Translations under genes and position numbers: made by a program
Notes under the pieces: generated by a model
What the model was told of the DNA's origin: nothing
The model's input: the letters and a program-made list of their open reading frames with translations, nothing else
Database searches by the model: none
In this document: positions 15,158 through 22,587 of the stretch, in pieces
How positions within the stretch are numbered: the first letter of the stretch is position 1
Layout: each line of letters starts with the position of its first letter
NCBI GenBank assembly: GCA_937902665.1
Contig: CALELM010000018.1
Coordinates: 1 to 22,587 of the forward strand
Length of the DNA stretch: 22,587 nt
Direction of reading: 5' to 3'
Source of the DNA: an uncultured Selenomonadaceae bacterium
Lineage (GTDB): Bacteria > Bacillota > Negativicutes > Selenomonadales > Selenomonadaceae

Positions 15158-16666
15158 TCACACTCCATATTTTAGGCACACTACTCTGCCACGTTTGCGA
15201 AGGGTATCCAAATTGCCATCATCATCTTCGTAAAACATAAAGTACGGCAGAAGTTCCACCTCATCAACCTTGCCATGATCAGAAGCTGCAGAGGTTTGCT
15301 TGGAGATTGGCGGCTCAATATGAGAAAGCATATCTCCCTCAAGCATCATCCCCGGCACAACCTCTTCTGTGTATATGCCATGCCTTGACAGGTAGCTATT
15401 CACATTTTGCAAAAATTCTGGGTAGCCGCCAGCCCCCTTGCCGCCTCGATAAATAGCTATCATGACATTATCCAGCAGGTTCTCGCTTATAATCTTGAAA
15501 AATTTGCCCGTAATCTCCTCGGAAATTTCCTCGGCATCGCAACCGTCAAAATCAAACTTCCCATAAAGCTTTTCTAGGGCTTCCATGCACCAACGAAGAT
15601 TCTTCTTAAAACTGGTACAAGCAGGTTCCTCTATCTCTGCTTGTGTTTCCAGATAGGTAATCAAGCTGTCCATATCCTGAATGCTTTGTGCAAGCCTTGC
15701 TTTGACATGCTCTCCATCCCCATGGAAAAAGGCACTGGGAGACGTTGCTCTCGAAAGTGCGAAGGACTTAATCCATGGTTTAACAGCTGGGGAGCTTGGC
15801 GAAACTTGAGGAACGGGGAACGTCTCTTTCCTCAAGACGTTTCGTGCTTCATGCAAAGATTTTGCCTGTTTCTTTACCTCGGATATCTCCCGCGGTACCT
15901 GCTGGCTATTTTTTTCTTCAAGCTTGCGCAAACGCCCCTCTTGGTCAGAAAGCATTTGCTTAAGAGCGGCATTTTCCCGTTCCTGCTCATCAAAAGCCGA
16001 CTTGAGCGCCTCGTAGCTTTGCGATTGAGCCATAAGCGCCTTTTGCAAAGCCGCAAGCGTCCTGTTTTGCTCCTCCATTTGGGCTTGCAAGATACGGATT
16101 TTCCCATCCATCGGATCAACCGTAGGCTGAAAGGTATTCAGGCTGTTTTCGATTTGCCCCAAACGATGCCCTGCCTGCTGTTGTGCCACCTGAAGTCGTT
16201 GTATTGCATTCTGGATAGGTGCCAAATCGACAGGTGCAGAGACGATAGGTGCAGATTCTACCTGTTTTCCTACCCTTTCCTCCAATTTTTGAATGCGGCG
16301 ATTGATCTCTTGCAGGCTGTTTTTCAGCTTGTTCTCCAAATTTACTTGAGATTGGCTGATCTCCTCGTGAATTTCTTGGCGAAGGCTAAAGCTGATCTCC
16401 TGACGAATCTTTTCCAAGTCACTCGGGTCCAGCTTGCATTTTGCTTCATGGTCAGGCATAAAAGGTTTTCTCATGGAGCCATGACAAGATGCCTTTAATT
16501 CACCGAAAGAAACGTGCATTGCAGCAATTCTTCCCTCAATTTCCGCAATCTGTCCGATAAAGTCAATGCGTTGCATCTCCTGACTAAATTCCCTTTGAAT
16601 CTCCTGCCGAATCGCCCCGACAAAATCCTCCTCATCCCTTAAAAACCACTCAAAAACATACCCCAT
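15158..16666 (-). CDS. Coiled coil plus conserved C-terminal domain, candidate Hsp70 co-factor
   Basis: Residues about 75-280 are long coiled coil (ELEKIRQEI-type heptads, with a break near 135-150 rich in Val/Pro), followed by a Pro/Ser linker near 284-300. Residues about 325-502 form a helical domain ending in a beta-like tail: GKVDEVELLPY at 465-475 and LRKRGRVVCLKY at 489-500. The same domain ends the 262-aa product just upstream. Each of the two genes follows or precedes an Hsp70 gene. A helical bundle with a basic beta tail is the plan of GrpE, the Hsp70 nucleotide exchange factor, so a GrpE-like role is a reasonable guess; I see no true GrpE signature. Ribosome site GGGAGCAGG lies before the ATG. 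Confidence 0.88.
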   Translation of the reverse strand: MGYVFEWFLRDEEDFVGAIRQEIQREFSQEMQRIDFIGQIAEIEGRIAAMHVSFGELKASCHGSMRKPFMPDHEAKCKLDPSDLEKIRQEISFSLRQEIHEEISQSQVNLENKLKNSLQEINRRIQKLEERVGKQVESAPIVSAPVDLAPIQNAIQRLQVAQQQAGHRLGQIENSLNTFQPTVDPMDGKIRILQAQMEEQNRTLAALQKALMAQSQSYEALKSAFDEQERENAALKQMLSDQEGRLRKLEEKNSQQVPREISEVKKQAKSLHEARNVLRKETFPVPQVSPSSPAVKPWIKSFALSRATSPSAFFHGDGEHVKARLAQSIQDMDSLITYLETQAEIEEPACTSFKKNLRWCMEALEKLYGKFDFDGCDAEEISEEITGKFFKIISENLLDNVMIAIYRGGKGAGGYPEFLQNVNSYLSRHGIYTEEVVPGMMLEGDMLSHIEPPISKQTSAASDHGKVDEVELLPYFMFYEDDDGNLDTLRKRGRVVCLKYGV

Positions 16667-16679
16667 ATTCCTGCTCCCT

Positions 16680-17468
16680 CTATTTTTTCTTTACCTTATT
16701 GTCAAAGGCTATGCATGTACCTCGAAGTATCCCTTCACACGGTTCCCTATCTCGATAAGGAATAACATAAGGGAACACCTCAATTTCATCAATTTTTCCA
16801 ATATCACTTTCCCTCGATGGTTCCTTTAAAATCGGTGATTCAAACCATTTTGCGTTCGAGTTAAAATCCATGCCCTCACGAATATCCTTGCGATAGACTC
16901 CTATGGACGATAAATACTGCTCCAACCTGTCATAAAAGGCTTCATAAAATTCCTTTTCCTTGCCTCGGCTGTACTTTATGCCGTTATGGCAGCTTCTGAG
17001 CAAATCCAAAACATGAGCCTTTACAAGCTTGCCTGTTTCCTCTGCCACATTTTCACTGGTATCTTCCTCGATTTCCTCAGGTTCTTTGAAATGTTTTCCA
17101 ACAAATTTGGGAATCTCCTCATCGATACATCTTTTTACGGACTTGATAAATGATGTTATGCTACTATTTCCCATTGATTTTTGGGACTCCTGAATATACT
17201 CAGAAAGCACGGATACGTCTTTCACTTTCGCCACATGCTCTCGCCACGCATCTGTTCCATTGATATCTAAGCATTTGGGTGAGGCAGGCAAATTGCATTC
17301 TGCATCTGGCTTTGCTTGAATGGCTTCCTTTTCGTCATCAAAGGTTTCCGCACTATCGCTAAAGCGCCCCCACAGCTTCTGCAAAAAAGCTGAACGGCTG
17401 ACATCGCCAAAAAACTCCCTTAAACGAGCCAAAAGGCTTTTTCGTTCTTCCACCGAATTCACATCCAA
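16680..17468 (-). CDS. Paralogue of the next gene's C-terminal domain, candidate Hsp70 co-factor
   Basis: The 262-residue protein has a short basic N-terminus (about 1-45), a variable linker, and from about residue 85 the domain shared with the downstream 502-aa protein: YIQESQKS with TSFIKSVKRC (aligned to TSFKKNLRWC), YEAFYDRLEQYLSSIGVY (aligned to YPEFLQNVNSYLSRHGIY), GKIDEIEVFPY at 224-234 (aligned to GKVDEVELLPY) and GILRGTCIAF near 246. It lacks the coiled coil. The start is TTG, overlapping the Hsp70 stop by ten bases, with AGGA six bases upstream; no ATG fits better. Translational coupling to the Hsp70 suggests that the two proteins work together. No membrane segment or signal peptide. 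Confidence 0.85.
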   Translation of the reverse strand: MDVNSVEERKSLLARLREFFGDVSRSAFLQKLWGRFSDSAETFDDEKEAIQAKPDAECNLPASPKCLDINGTDAWREHVAKVKDVSVLSEYIQESQKSMGNSSITSFIKSVKRCIDEEIPKFVGKHFKEPEEIEEDTSENVAEETGKLVKAHVLDLLRSCHNGIKYSRGKEKEFYEAFYDRLEQYLSSIGVYRKDIREGMDFNSNAKWFESPILKEPSRESDIGKIDEIEVFPYVIPYRDREPCEGILRGTCIAFDNKVKKK

Positions 17469-19042
17469 TCCTGTTCCTGCTTGATTTTCAAATTTCCGCC
17501 CGCAACTACGTTTCCGGAACTTTTGTCTTTCGTGACAGCCTTTATTTCAACACTTCCGTCTGCCTGCAAATCGAAGCGGACTTCAATTTCTGTCTCATCC
17601 TTTTTTAATCCGGGCGGAAGCTCAACCGTCAGGAGATTCACCTGCTCCATGCCGTCCTGATCTGTCCGTGTCATACCGGGATGATTGTCAACATCATACT
17701 CGTAGTAGGGAATCTTGTACTCCGTTTGCCCATCGTGGTCAAGGACAAAGGTTCGGCTGCCCGAGGCAGGCAGAGGAGTATGTTCCTTGATGAGCATTTG
17801 GAATTTATTGAACACCATGCCCTCTTTTGCCGATGTCCCAATTTGAGTATTGGTAATGAGAGCTATCTTGTCCAGCTTCTCCACACGCTCAGCAAGAAGT
17901 GCTGCCCCACAGGAAATGAGAAAAGACGCATTCGTTGCCGGGTCAATCTCTAAATGCGGCAACCGTTCCTTCAATGCCGTTCGTGCCAATGGAACATTGG
18001 AACTGCCTCCGGCTAAAACGACCGTATCAATATAATCGATTCCCTGTTCGGCAGCCTGATCCAATGTCTTCTGCACGATAGACACCGTGCGGTCAATGTC
18101 GGGCCGTATCATCTCCTCGAAATCATCACGGGAAAGATATGCTTCAAAAATTTTTGACTCCCCATCGAAGCAAAGTTCCAGATTACGCTCGACCTCCATC
18201 TCCTCTGACAGTGCTTCCTTCATCTGGTTCGCTTTACGGCGAATTTCAGCTATGTTTTTCTGGTACTCGATACGTTCTTCGCCCTTCAGATCCTCTGCGT
18301 CCTCGGCGTTTTCCGGAAAACGCACGGCATAGTAGTCCTCAATCCGTCCAATCAAATAACGCATGATGCGTTCCGTCAGGAGATTTCCTCCCAAGGAATT
18401 GTCCGCGCGAGTAGCAATCTCCTTGAAGCTATCCTGCTGACGCTGTACCACGGACACATCAAAGGTACCACCCCCAAAATCGTAGACCAAAATTGCCGTG
18501 CCGGGTTTGTCAAACTCGGTATAGCTGTGCAAATAATCGATAGCCGCTGCCGTAGGCTCTTTGGTGATATTGACTTCCAGACCTGCATCTATTGCCGCTC
18601 GTTTTATGGCATTTTTTGCCGTCATGGGGAATTTCGCTGGTACGGTGATAATTGCACGGTCAATGGTTCCGCCCATATTGCCAAACTCTTTCAGGAGAGT
18701 TTTTTCCATTTCAGGGACGATTTCCTTCAAAAAACGCCGTGCCGCCTCTCGGGGCTTCAAGAAAAAATGATCGCCATTTTCTGCTGTCACCTCATAGCGA
18801 TACTCGGAATCAGACAAATGGGACTTAAAATTCGCTACCTCTGCTAATGGATGCATCGCTGCCTCCGTCACAGCAGTTCCTCCAATATCCCATTCGTCCT
18901 TGCTCTTAAAGTAAATTACGGAGGGAATCAGCTTTTCCCCATCGTACTTTAGCTGTTTCAGCCTGCCGTTCTTCTTTCCCATGTAGGAAACAATGGTCGT
19001 CGTAGTTCCAAAATCTATACCGATTGCCTTGCCCGTATCCAT
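17459..19042 (-). CDS. DnaK-like Hsp70, lid missing
   Basis: The 527-residue protein is the most DnaK-like of the four Hsp70s. Motifs: GIDFGTTTT at 8-16, ITVPAKF at 132-138, KEPTAAAIDY at 161-170, VYDFGGGTFDVSVV at 186-199, LAGGSSNVP at 343-351. A beta-rich substrate-binding domain follows (about 395-500, with ELPPGLKKDETEIEVRF at 474-490). The usual helical lid and EEVD-like tail are absent, so it is about 100 residues shorter than DnaK. I chose the ATG at 19042 because AAAGGAG lies eight bases upstream; the ATG at 19048 overlaps the preceding stop but sits only two bases from that site. A longer frame upstream is an artefact. It is probably a dedicated chaperone of this island. Confidence 0.94.
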   Translation of the reverse strand: MDTGKAIGIDFGTTTTIVSYMGKKNGRLKQLKYDGEKLIPSVIYFKSKDEWDIGGTAVTEAAMHPLAEVANFKSHLSDSEYRYEVTAENGDHFFLKPREAARRFLKEIVPEMEKTLLKEFGNMGGTIDRAIITVPAKFPMTAKNAIKRAAIDAGLEVNITKEPTAAAIDYLHSYTEFDKPGTAILVYDFGGGTFDVSVVQRQQDSFKEIATRADNSLGGNLLTERIMRYLIGRIEDYYAVRFPENAEDAEDLKGEERIEYQKNIAEIRRKANQMKEALSEEMEVERNLELCFDGESKIFEAYLSRDDFEEMIRPDIDRTVSIVQKTLDQAAEQGIDYIDTVVLAGGSSNVPLARTALKERLPHLEIDPATNASFLISCGAALLAERVEKLDKIALITNTQIGTSAKEGMVFNKFQMLIKEHTPLPASGSRTFVLDHDGQTEYKIPYYEYDVDNHPGMTRTDQDGMEQVNLLTVELPPGLKKDETEIEVRFDLQADGSVEIKAVTKDKSSGNVVAGGNLKIKQEQDWM

Positions 19043-19044
19043 AA

Positions 19045-19722
19045 TCATAACTCCTTTTCTGAACCGTACAGTCTCATGCATCCTATTTGCATCGTATCTT
19101 CTTTCCCAATTATGCCGAAGGGATACTGCCAATATACCTGCCATTTGGCTGTGACATCGAGAAACAAATGAGCGAGCAAAACCATGCACTCTCTGTCGAT
19201 ATCATTCTCTTCCTGTGGAAGGTAAATCAAGAACATTTTATCGGGCTTGTAAAAATATATTCCCGCTTGAGGAAATATACCCTTAACTGCCTCTCGAAAA
19301 AACAAATGACAACCTTTGGAGGCTTCCTGTTTCCGTAAAAACTGCACAACTATTTGCTTTCGCTCGGAACTTAATTTGCAAAAAGAATTTTTTATTTTTT
19401 CACCATAGCAGCCATCACGCAAGCAACGTGCCATGTTCTCTTCAACAATCAATGCCGATGATATTCCACTCATCCTGTCGATTTGGGCAAGGATATGAAG
19501 CAAGCAATTTGCCAAGGCTTGCATTTTTTCCTCTTGGCTTGTCCACAAATCAGGATGACGCAAAAGCTCTCGAAACACATCAGCAAAACGTGGAAGTGGA
19601 TTTATTATAACCACATTATTCTTCCGAAGGCTAATCTCGATTGACGGAGTGGATTGCTTCATTGACGAATCCAATTCATATTTTGTATTTGGATTATAAT
19701 TTCGCCACAAATAATCCATCAT
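19045..19722 (-). CDS. Unrecognised 225-aa operon protein
   Basis: I do not recognise this family. From the start at 19722 the product is 225 residues, mixed helical, with a conserved-looking C-terminal stretch (WQVYWQYPFGIIGKEDTMQI, then RLYG) and no signal peptide or membrane segment. The start was chosen from the ATGA overlap with the stop of the previous gene (TGA at 19719-19721) and a GGGGG site four bases upstream; an ATG one codon later is nearly as good, and a longer frame to 19737 is less likely. Its own stop is three bases from the next start, so it is tightly coupled to the DnaK-like gene. Constant spacing in the operon suggests a structural or loading role with the spike gene, which is a guess. 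Confidence 0.8.
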   Translation of the reverse strand: MMDYLWRNYNPNTKYELDSSMKQSTPSIEISLRKNNVVIINPLPRFADVFRELLRHPDLWTSQEEKMQALANCLLHILAQIDRMSGISSALIVEENMARCLRDGCYGEKIKNSFCKLSSERKQIVVQFLRKQEASKGCHLFFREAVKGIFPQAGIYFYKPDKMFLIYLPQEENDIDRECMVLLAHLFLDVTAKWQVYWQYPFGIIGKEDTMQIGCMRLYGSEKEL

Positions 19723-21053
19723 TTCACCCCCACCCATTGGAATTCGGGATAACGAGCAGTTAAGAAGGAAATAACAAAACTGGCATAATCATTGAGAAAC
19801 TTATTATCCCCACAAGTAAATTTCAGATAGCAAAATGGCAATTTACGTCTACTTTTATAGAAGAATTGCTCATGGCTGTTATCATGTCTGCCGTATGTCA
19901 AATCACGATAATAAGTTTTTATGACATCGACATCTCTCTTTTCTACATCACTTACGCATTCGAAACAACAGGAGAAATCGTAATCGTTCCCCGACATGCT
20001 TAATCCGTAAAGAATACGTTCCATGTCTCCTCTGGTACGCATTCTCTCCGTGTCAAGCATTGCATATTTATCTTTGCCAAGATTGGAGAAAGTGCGGCTC
20101 ATCACATTTTCTTTGGGATTCATTATACGCAGGGAAGTACATTTCTCCGTCAGCTGCTTGTCTGACACGAATGTTATCATTTGACGCTGCTCATCTTCTT
20201 GCCTCGTAATCTGTGCGGAAAGAATGTTTGGGATATCTGCCCTGCTCGGACAAATAAACTCGTTCTCTTTCAGTTCCTTAAACTCGTAACGATAAGCAAT
20301 GCCATTTCTATAGGGAGCACAGTAAGAGTTATCCATATCGCACTCCGGCAAATCAACCGATTGGGTACGAATATTCCACATAAGTTGCTGATTTGCCACA
20401 AGTTTACCCGTCAGTTTATTGTCATCCAAGCAATAAGGAGTTAAATCATTGCTTTCTTTCAACACATCAGCTACATTACCATATTCATTCGGAATTTGTA
20501 TCTTTACCGCACGGCGGCTATACGGTGAAAAAACAACGGGGATTCTTATTTTGTAAATATCGGATACATCAAAGAGCATTTTCTCGAAATCTACATAACG
20601 ACAATCAAAGACCAACCGATAGCGAAAAGGTGTGTCAACCCCTTGCACACAGGCAGTTCCTTGATACGGATATTCGCTGTATTCATCAAAGCAAATATCC
20701 AAAGCATCTTCATATGAGCAATCGAGAAAATAATCTCCCCCAATTTCTATGAACTGCGGGACACCTAGCGGATCCTCATCTGCAGCTGCATTACGATTGC
20801 AAAGGATATTTTGGAACCCACTTAGATTGCTTGTTTCATCAGCAGGCACCAATGCGGTAGTAACCCTCCATTTTTTACCCCAATCAAAATTCAAATCATC
20901 CGCTTCCTGCAAAGCACGATTTCGAATTTCATCGAGGACGGAGTCGCTTCTGTTCATGACAGATTTTGCTGTTTCTTGAAGAATTGTCCTCCATTCCTCT
21001 GGAATTGCTGCTTGCGCAATTATTTTTTGCAAATTATCTTGTTCCGGTTTCAT
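19719..21053 (-). CDS. Unrecognised 444-aa operon protein
   Basis: I do not recognise this family. The 444-residue product is mostly beta/mixed with many aromatic and Cys residues (FDCRYVDFEKMLFDV near the middle, CCFECVSD and YLKFTCGDNKFLND near the end) and an N-terminal helical segment. There is no signal peptide, membrane segment or enzymatic signature. The start is firm: GGAGGGC seven bases before the ATG, only a few bases after the stop of the VgrG-like gene. Position directly between the spike gene and the rest of the island suggests a partner, cargo or baseplate-type role for the spike, but nothing in the sequence decides this. Confidence 0.85.
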   Translation of the reverse strand: MKPEQDNLQKIIAQAAIPEEWRTILQETAKSVMNRSDSVLDEIRNRALQEADDLNFDWGKKWRVTTALVPADETSNLSGFQNILCNRNAAADEDPLGVPQFIEIGGDYFLDCSYEDALDICFDEYSEYPYQGTACVQGVDTPFRYRLVFDCRYVDFEKMLFDVSDIYKIRIPVVFSPYSRRAVKIQIPNEYGNVADVLKESNDLTPYCLDDNKLTGKLVANQQLMWNIRTQSVDLPECDMDNSYCAPYRNGIAYRYEFKELKENEFICPSRADIPNILSAQITRQEDEQRQMITFVSDKQLTEKCTSLRIMNPKENVMSRTFSNLGKDKYAMLDTERMRTRGDMERILYGLSMSGNDYDFSCCFECVSDVEKRDVDVIKTYYRDLTYGRHDNSHEQFFYKSRRKLPFCYLKFTCGDNKFLNDYASFVISFLTARYPEFQWVGVK

Positions 21054-21064
21054 CTGTTGCCCTC

Positions 21065-22513
21065 CTAACCAATATCCACAACGGAGCCGTTAAGCGAAAG
21101 CTGTTTTTTTGCATCAATGCTAATTTCTCCGTTTCCGGTGATATTGACCTTTCCTTTTGATGAGAGTCCTATCTCCTTCCCTGACGTTCCAATAATTCCC
21201 TGCTCATTCCATGCCATCTCATTACCATTTGATTTTATATAGCTTCCTTTGCCCGTAAGCAGTAATTCCGTTTTTCCTTGCTGCAAAGTTATCCTATCCT
21301 TGGTCAAGGTTATTTTGCTTTCTCCGACAGCAAGTTCTATTTTTTCATCGTCCAGTAAAACCGTATGCTCACCAGATGCAAGCTTCAATTCCTTTTCCCT
21401 GAAAAATATGCGTTGTGCGGTATTGTTCCCAATATATTTTTCGTCTACTTTGCGACATTCATCGGCTAAAGCATTCTCCCTTACCGTTGCCGTAGCGTAG
21501 ATTCCTTCATTGGAAAAAATAACATTCACTTTATCTCCGATATCAGGCAAAAAAACAATTCCACCTGCAGTCCCCGTATACGGTGTTTGATAAGGAATCC
21601 ATTTTCGTTCCTTGTCCATATCCTGCACATCGTCTTCATCAAATGAGACCTGAATGCGTCCCATGTTTTTTTCGTCTTTATTGTCTTTGACTGTTCCTTT
21701 AAAACAAACTGTTTTTTCAAGATGCGGTATCCTCGCAGCATTATATTTCCACGGCACATAAGGCTTTAGCTGATAAGAAAACTCATAGGTCTCATGCATT
21801 AGGTCAATCTGCAAATCGCTGATTACAAATTCACCAGACTCCTGTGAGATCCGCACTTTGGCCCCCAAGGGCAAATAACTTTTTAATGTTATTGCAAGGA
21901 TACGCTGCCCTTTTTTATTTTTAGCAACCTTGTAGCACAAAATATCATCTGCATCTATGTCTTTTACGGAATCGGAAATGGCTTCCGACAAAACGATGCT
22001 GCCTTTTCCCTTCTTGACATCCTCCACCCAAAGCGGTATATCCATGTTTTCTGCCATTCGCTTTACAAAAGCAAAATTCGTTTCCTGATTCTGAAAGATG
22101 GTCAAAGGATATTCCTGCTGGCTCAATGATTTCGACAGCCGTAAATCGCAGGATTCAAGAGATAATTTAGCTTGAGAGAGAATATCTCCTATTTTTTTTT
22201 CAGGGTTTTGCCAGATGCGTGTAAAGGGCTTCTCATCTTCCATAGCAGAAAGCGAAATGGCACGAACCTCAATGGCTGCAGAATGAAGCTGTTTAGATAC
22301 CTGAATCTCCTCAACTTTACCGCTAAAAATGCAAATTTCCTTCTTTTCTTCCTTCCAGAAAACTTGTATTTCCTGTCCTGCTTGCCCTAAAAATCGTGCT
22401 TCATCCTCCTCGCCGAAAGAACCGGCAAAAGTGCAAGCCCCATGCCCTCCACAGCTTTTCTTTATACGAAACTGCGTGAGATAGAAGATTTTGTCAAAAC
22501 CACTAATACGCAT
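21065..22513 (-). CDS. VgrG-like tail-spike protein, compact
   Basis: VgrG proteins are trimeric spikes at the tip of type VI and phage-tail injection systems. In these 482 residues the gp27-like base is seen at about 1-255, including FLGQAGQEIQVFW (from 41) and IFQNQETNFAFVKRMAENM (139-157), the counterpart of the QYNESDFxFxxRLxE motif. An OB fold (gp5-like) follows at about 267-345 with GRIQVSFDEDDVQD and GIVFLPDIGDKVNVIF. Residues 370-482 are short beta repeats (KLASGEHTVLLDDEKIELAV and similar), a beta-helix spike. There is no C-terminal effector domain and no PAAR. It is shorter than typical VgrGs (600 or more). It is the first gene of the operon, 20 bases from the 54-bp repeat. AGCGAGG precedes the ATG. 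Confidence 0.9.
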   Translation of the reverse strand: MRISGFDKIFYLTQFRIKKSCGGHGACTFAGSFGEEDEARFLGQAGQEIQVFWKEEKKEICIFSGKVEEIQVSKQLHSAAIEVRAISLSAMEDEKPFTRIWQNPEKKIGDILSQAKLSLESCDLRLSKSLSQQEYPLTIFQNQETNFAFVKRMAENMDIPLWVEDVKKGKGSIVLSEAISDSVKDIDADDILCYKVAKNKKGQRILAITLKSYLPLGAKVRISQESGEFVISDLQIDLMHETYEFSYQLKPYVPWKYNAARIPHLEKTVCFKGTVKDNKDEKNMGRIQVSFDEDDVQDMDKERKWIPYQTPYTGTAGGIVFLPDIGDKVNVIFSNEGIYATATVRENALADECRKVDEKYIGNNTAQRIFFREKELKLASGEHTVLLDDEKIELAVGESKITLTKDRITLQQGKTELLLTGKGSYIKSNGNEMAWNEQGIIGTSGKEIGLSSKGKVNITGNGEISIDAKKQLSLNGSVVDIG

Positions 22514-22532
22514 CCAGCATTACCTCGCTCTC

Positions 22533-22562
22533 TTTATAACGCCATTGTTCAAGAAAATGCAA
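22533..22562 (-). promoter_or_regulatory. Candidate promoter of the Hsp70/VgrG operon, mostly inside the repeat
   Basis: On the minus strand TTGCAT (-35, plus 22557-22562) and TATAAA (-10, plus 22533-22538) are separated by 18 bases. Transcription would begin near 22526, about 12 bases before the VgrG-like start. The -35 lies within the repeat hairpin. Only the match is seen; a promoter further upstream is equally possible. Confidence 0.4.
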
Positions 22563-22587
22563 TAAGCATTTTCCTTCCAATTCGCGT
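22534..22587. repeat. 54-bp direct repeat, right copy, cut by window edge
   Basis: Same orientation as the copy at 6559-6612, 52 of 54 bases identical. Hairpin AAAATGC-AATAA-GCATTTT is kept, with the one internal change in the loop. The copy runs to the window end and probably continues. Both copies bracket the ten-gene operon. Confidence 0.9.

Noticed and set aside
19045..19189. N-terminal extension of the DnaK-like Hsp70
   Set aside because: The extra 49 residues overlap the previous gene and precede a strong ribosome site followed by the canonical Hsp70 start.
6559..22587. Prophage or integrative element with att sites
   Set aside because: No integrase, tRNA, capsid, terminase or lysis gene is visible; the direct repeats alone do not show this.

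Overview
The window looks like part of a Firmicutes chromosome, most likely the Negativicutes (Selenomonas-like). The clues are the RbgA-RNase HII gene order, which in Bacillus also leads into a FliK-like gene, an HD-GYP regulator, a YfmM-type ABC-F ATPase, and a dispersed repeat whose in-frame translation I associate, from memory and unchecked, with Selenomonas genomes. There are no rRNA, tRNA, CRISPR, transposase or integrase genes.

Positions 1-5852 are housekeeping and all on the minus strand. In transcription order they are the ABC-F ATPase, an HD-GYP domain protein, single-stranded DNA-binding protein, RbgA/YlqF, RNase HII (4-bp overlap with RbgA), and a FliK/YlqG-like protein that runs off the left edge and ends there in an 11-residue tandem repeat. 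Positions 5853-6083 hold divergent promoters. The only plus-strand gene (6084-6509) encodes a small exported DUF1036-like protein and is followed by a strong terminator.

Positions 6559-22587 are an accessory island. Ten closely packed minus-strand genes (22513 down to 6827) are bounded by two direct copies of a 54-bp sequence (52 of 54 identical) at 6559-6612 and 22534-22587. In transcription order the genes encode: a compact VgrG-like spike protein; two proteins I do not recognise (444 and 225 aa); a DnaK-like Hsp70; two proteins sharing a homologous C-terminal domain (262 and 502 aa); a second, divergent Hsp70; a long coiled-coil protein; a third Hsp70 fused to a von Willebrand A domain; a fourth, large Hsp70/actin-fold protein (960 aa) that may resemble SrfB; and a protein with a possible fibre or baseplate-like N-terminus. 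Spacing is tight, with several stop/start overlaps, so the set is probably one transcript. The repeat just upstream of the first gene also contains a promoter-like sequence.

My working reading is that the island couples a phage-tail-type spike to a battery of Hsp70-fold ATPases and paired co-chaperone-like proteins. No sheath, tube, baseplate-wedge or ClpV gene is visible, no island protein has an obvious signal peptide or membrane segment, and there is no J-domain protein. I do not recognise it as a named system. The individual domain calls rest on motifs read by eye; the function of the whole is inference.
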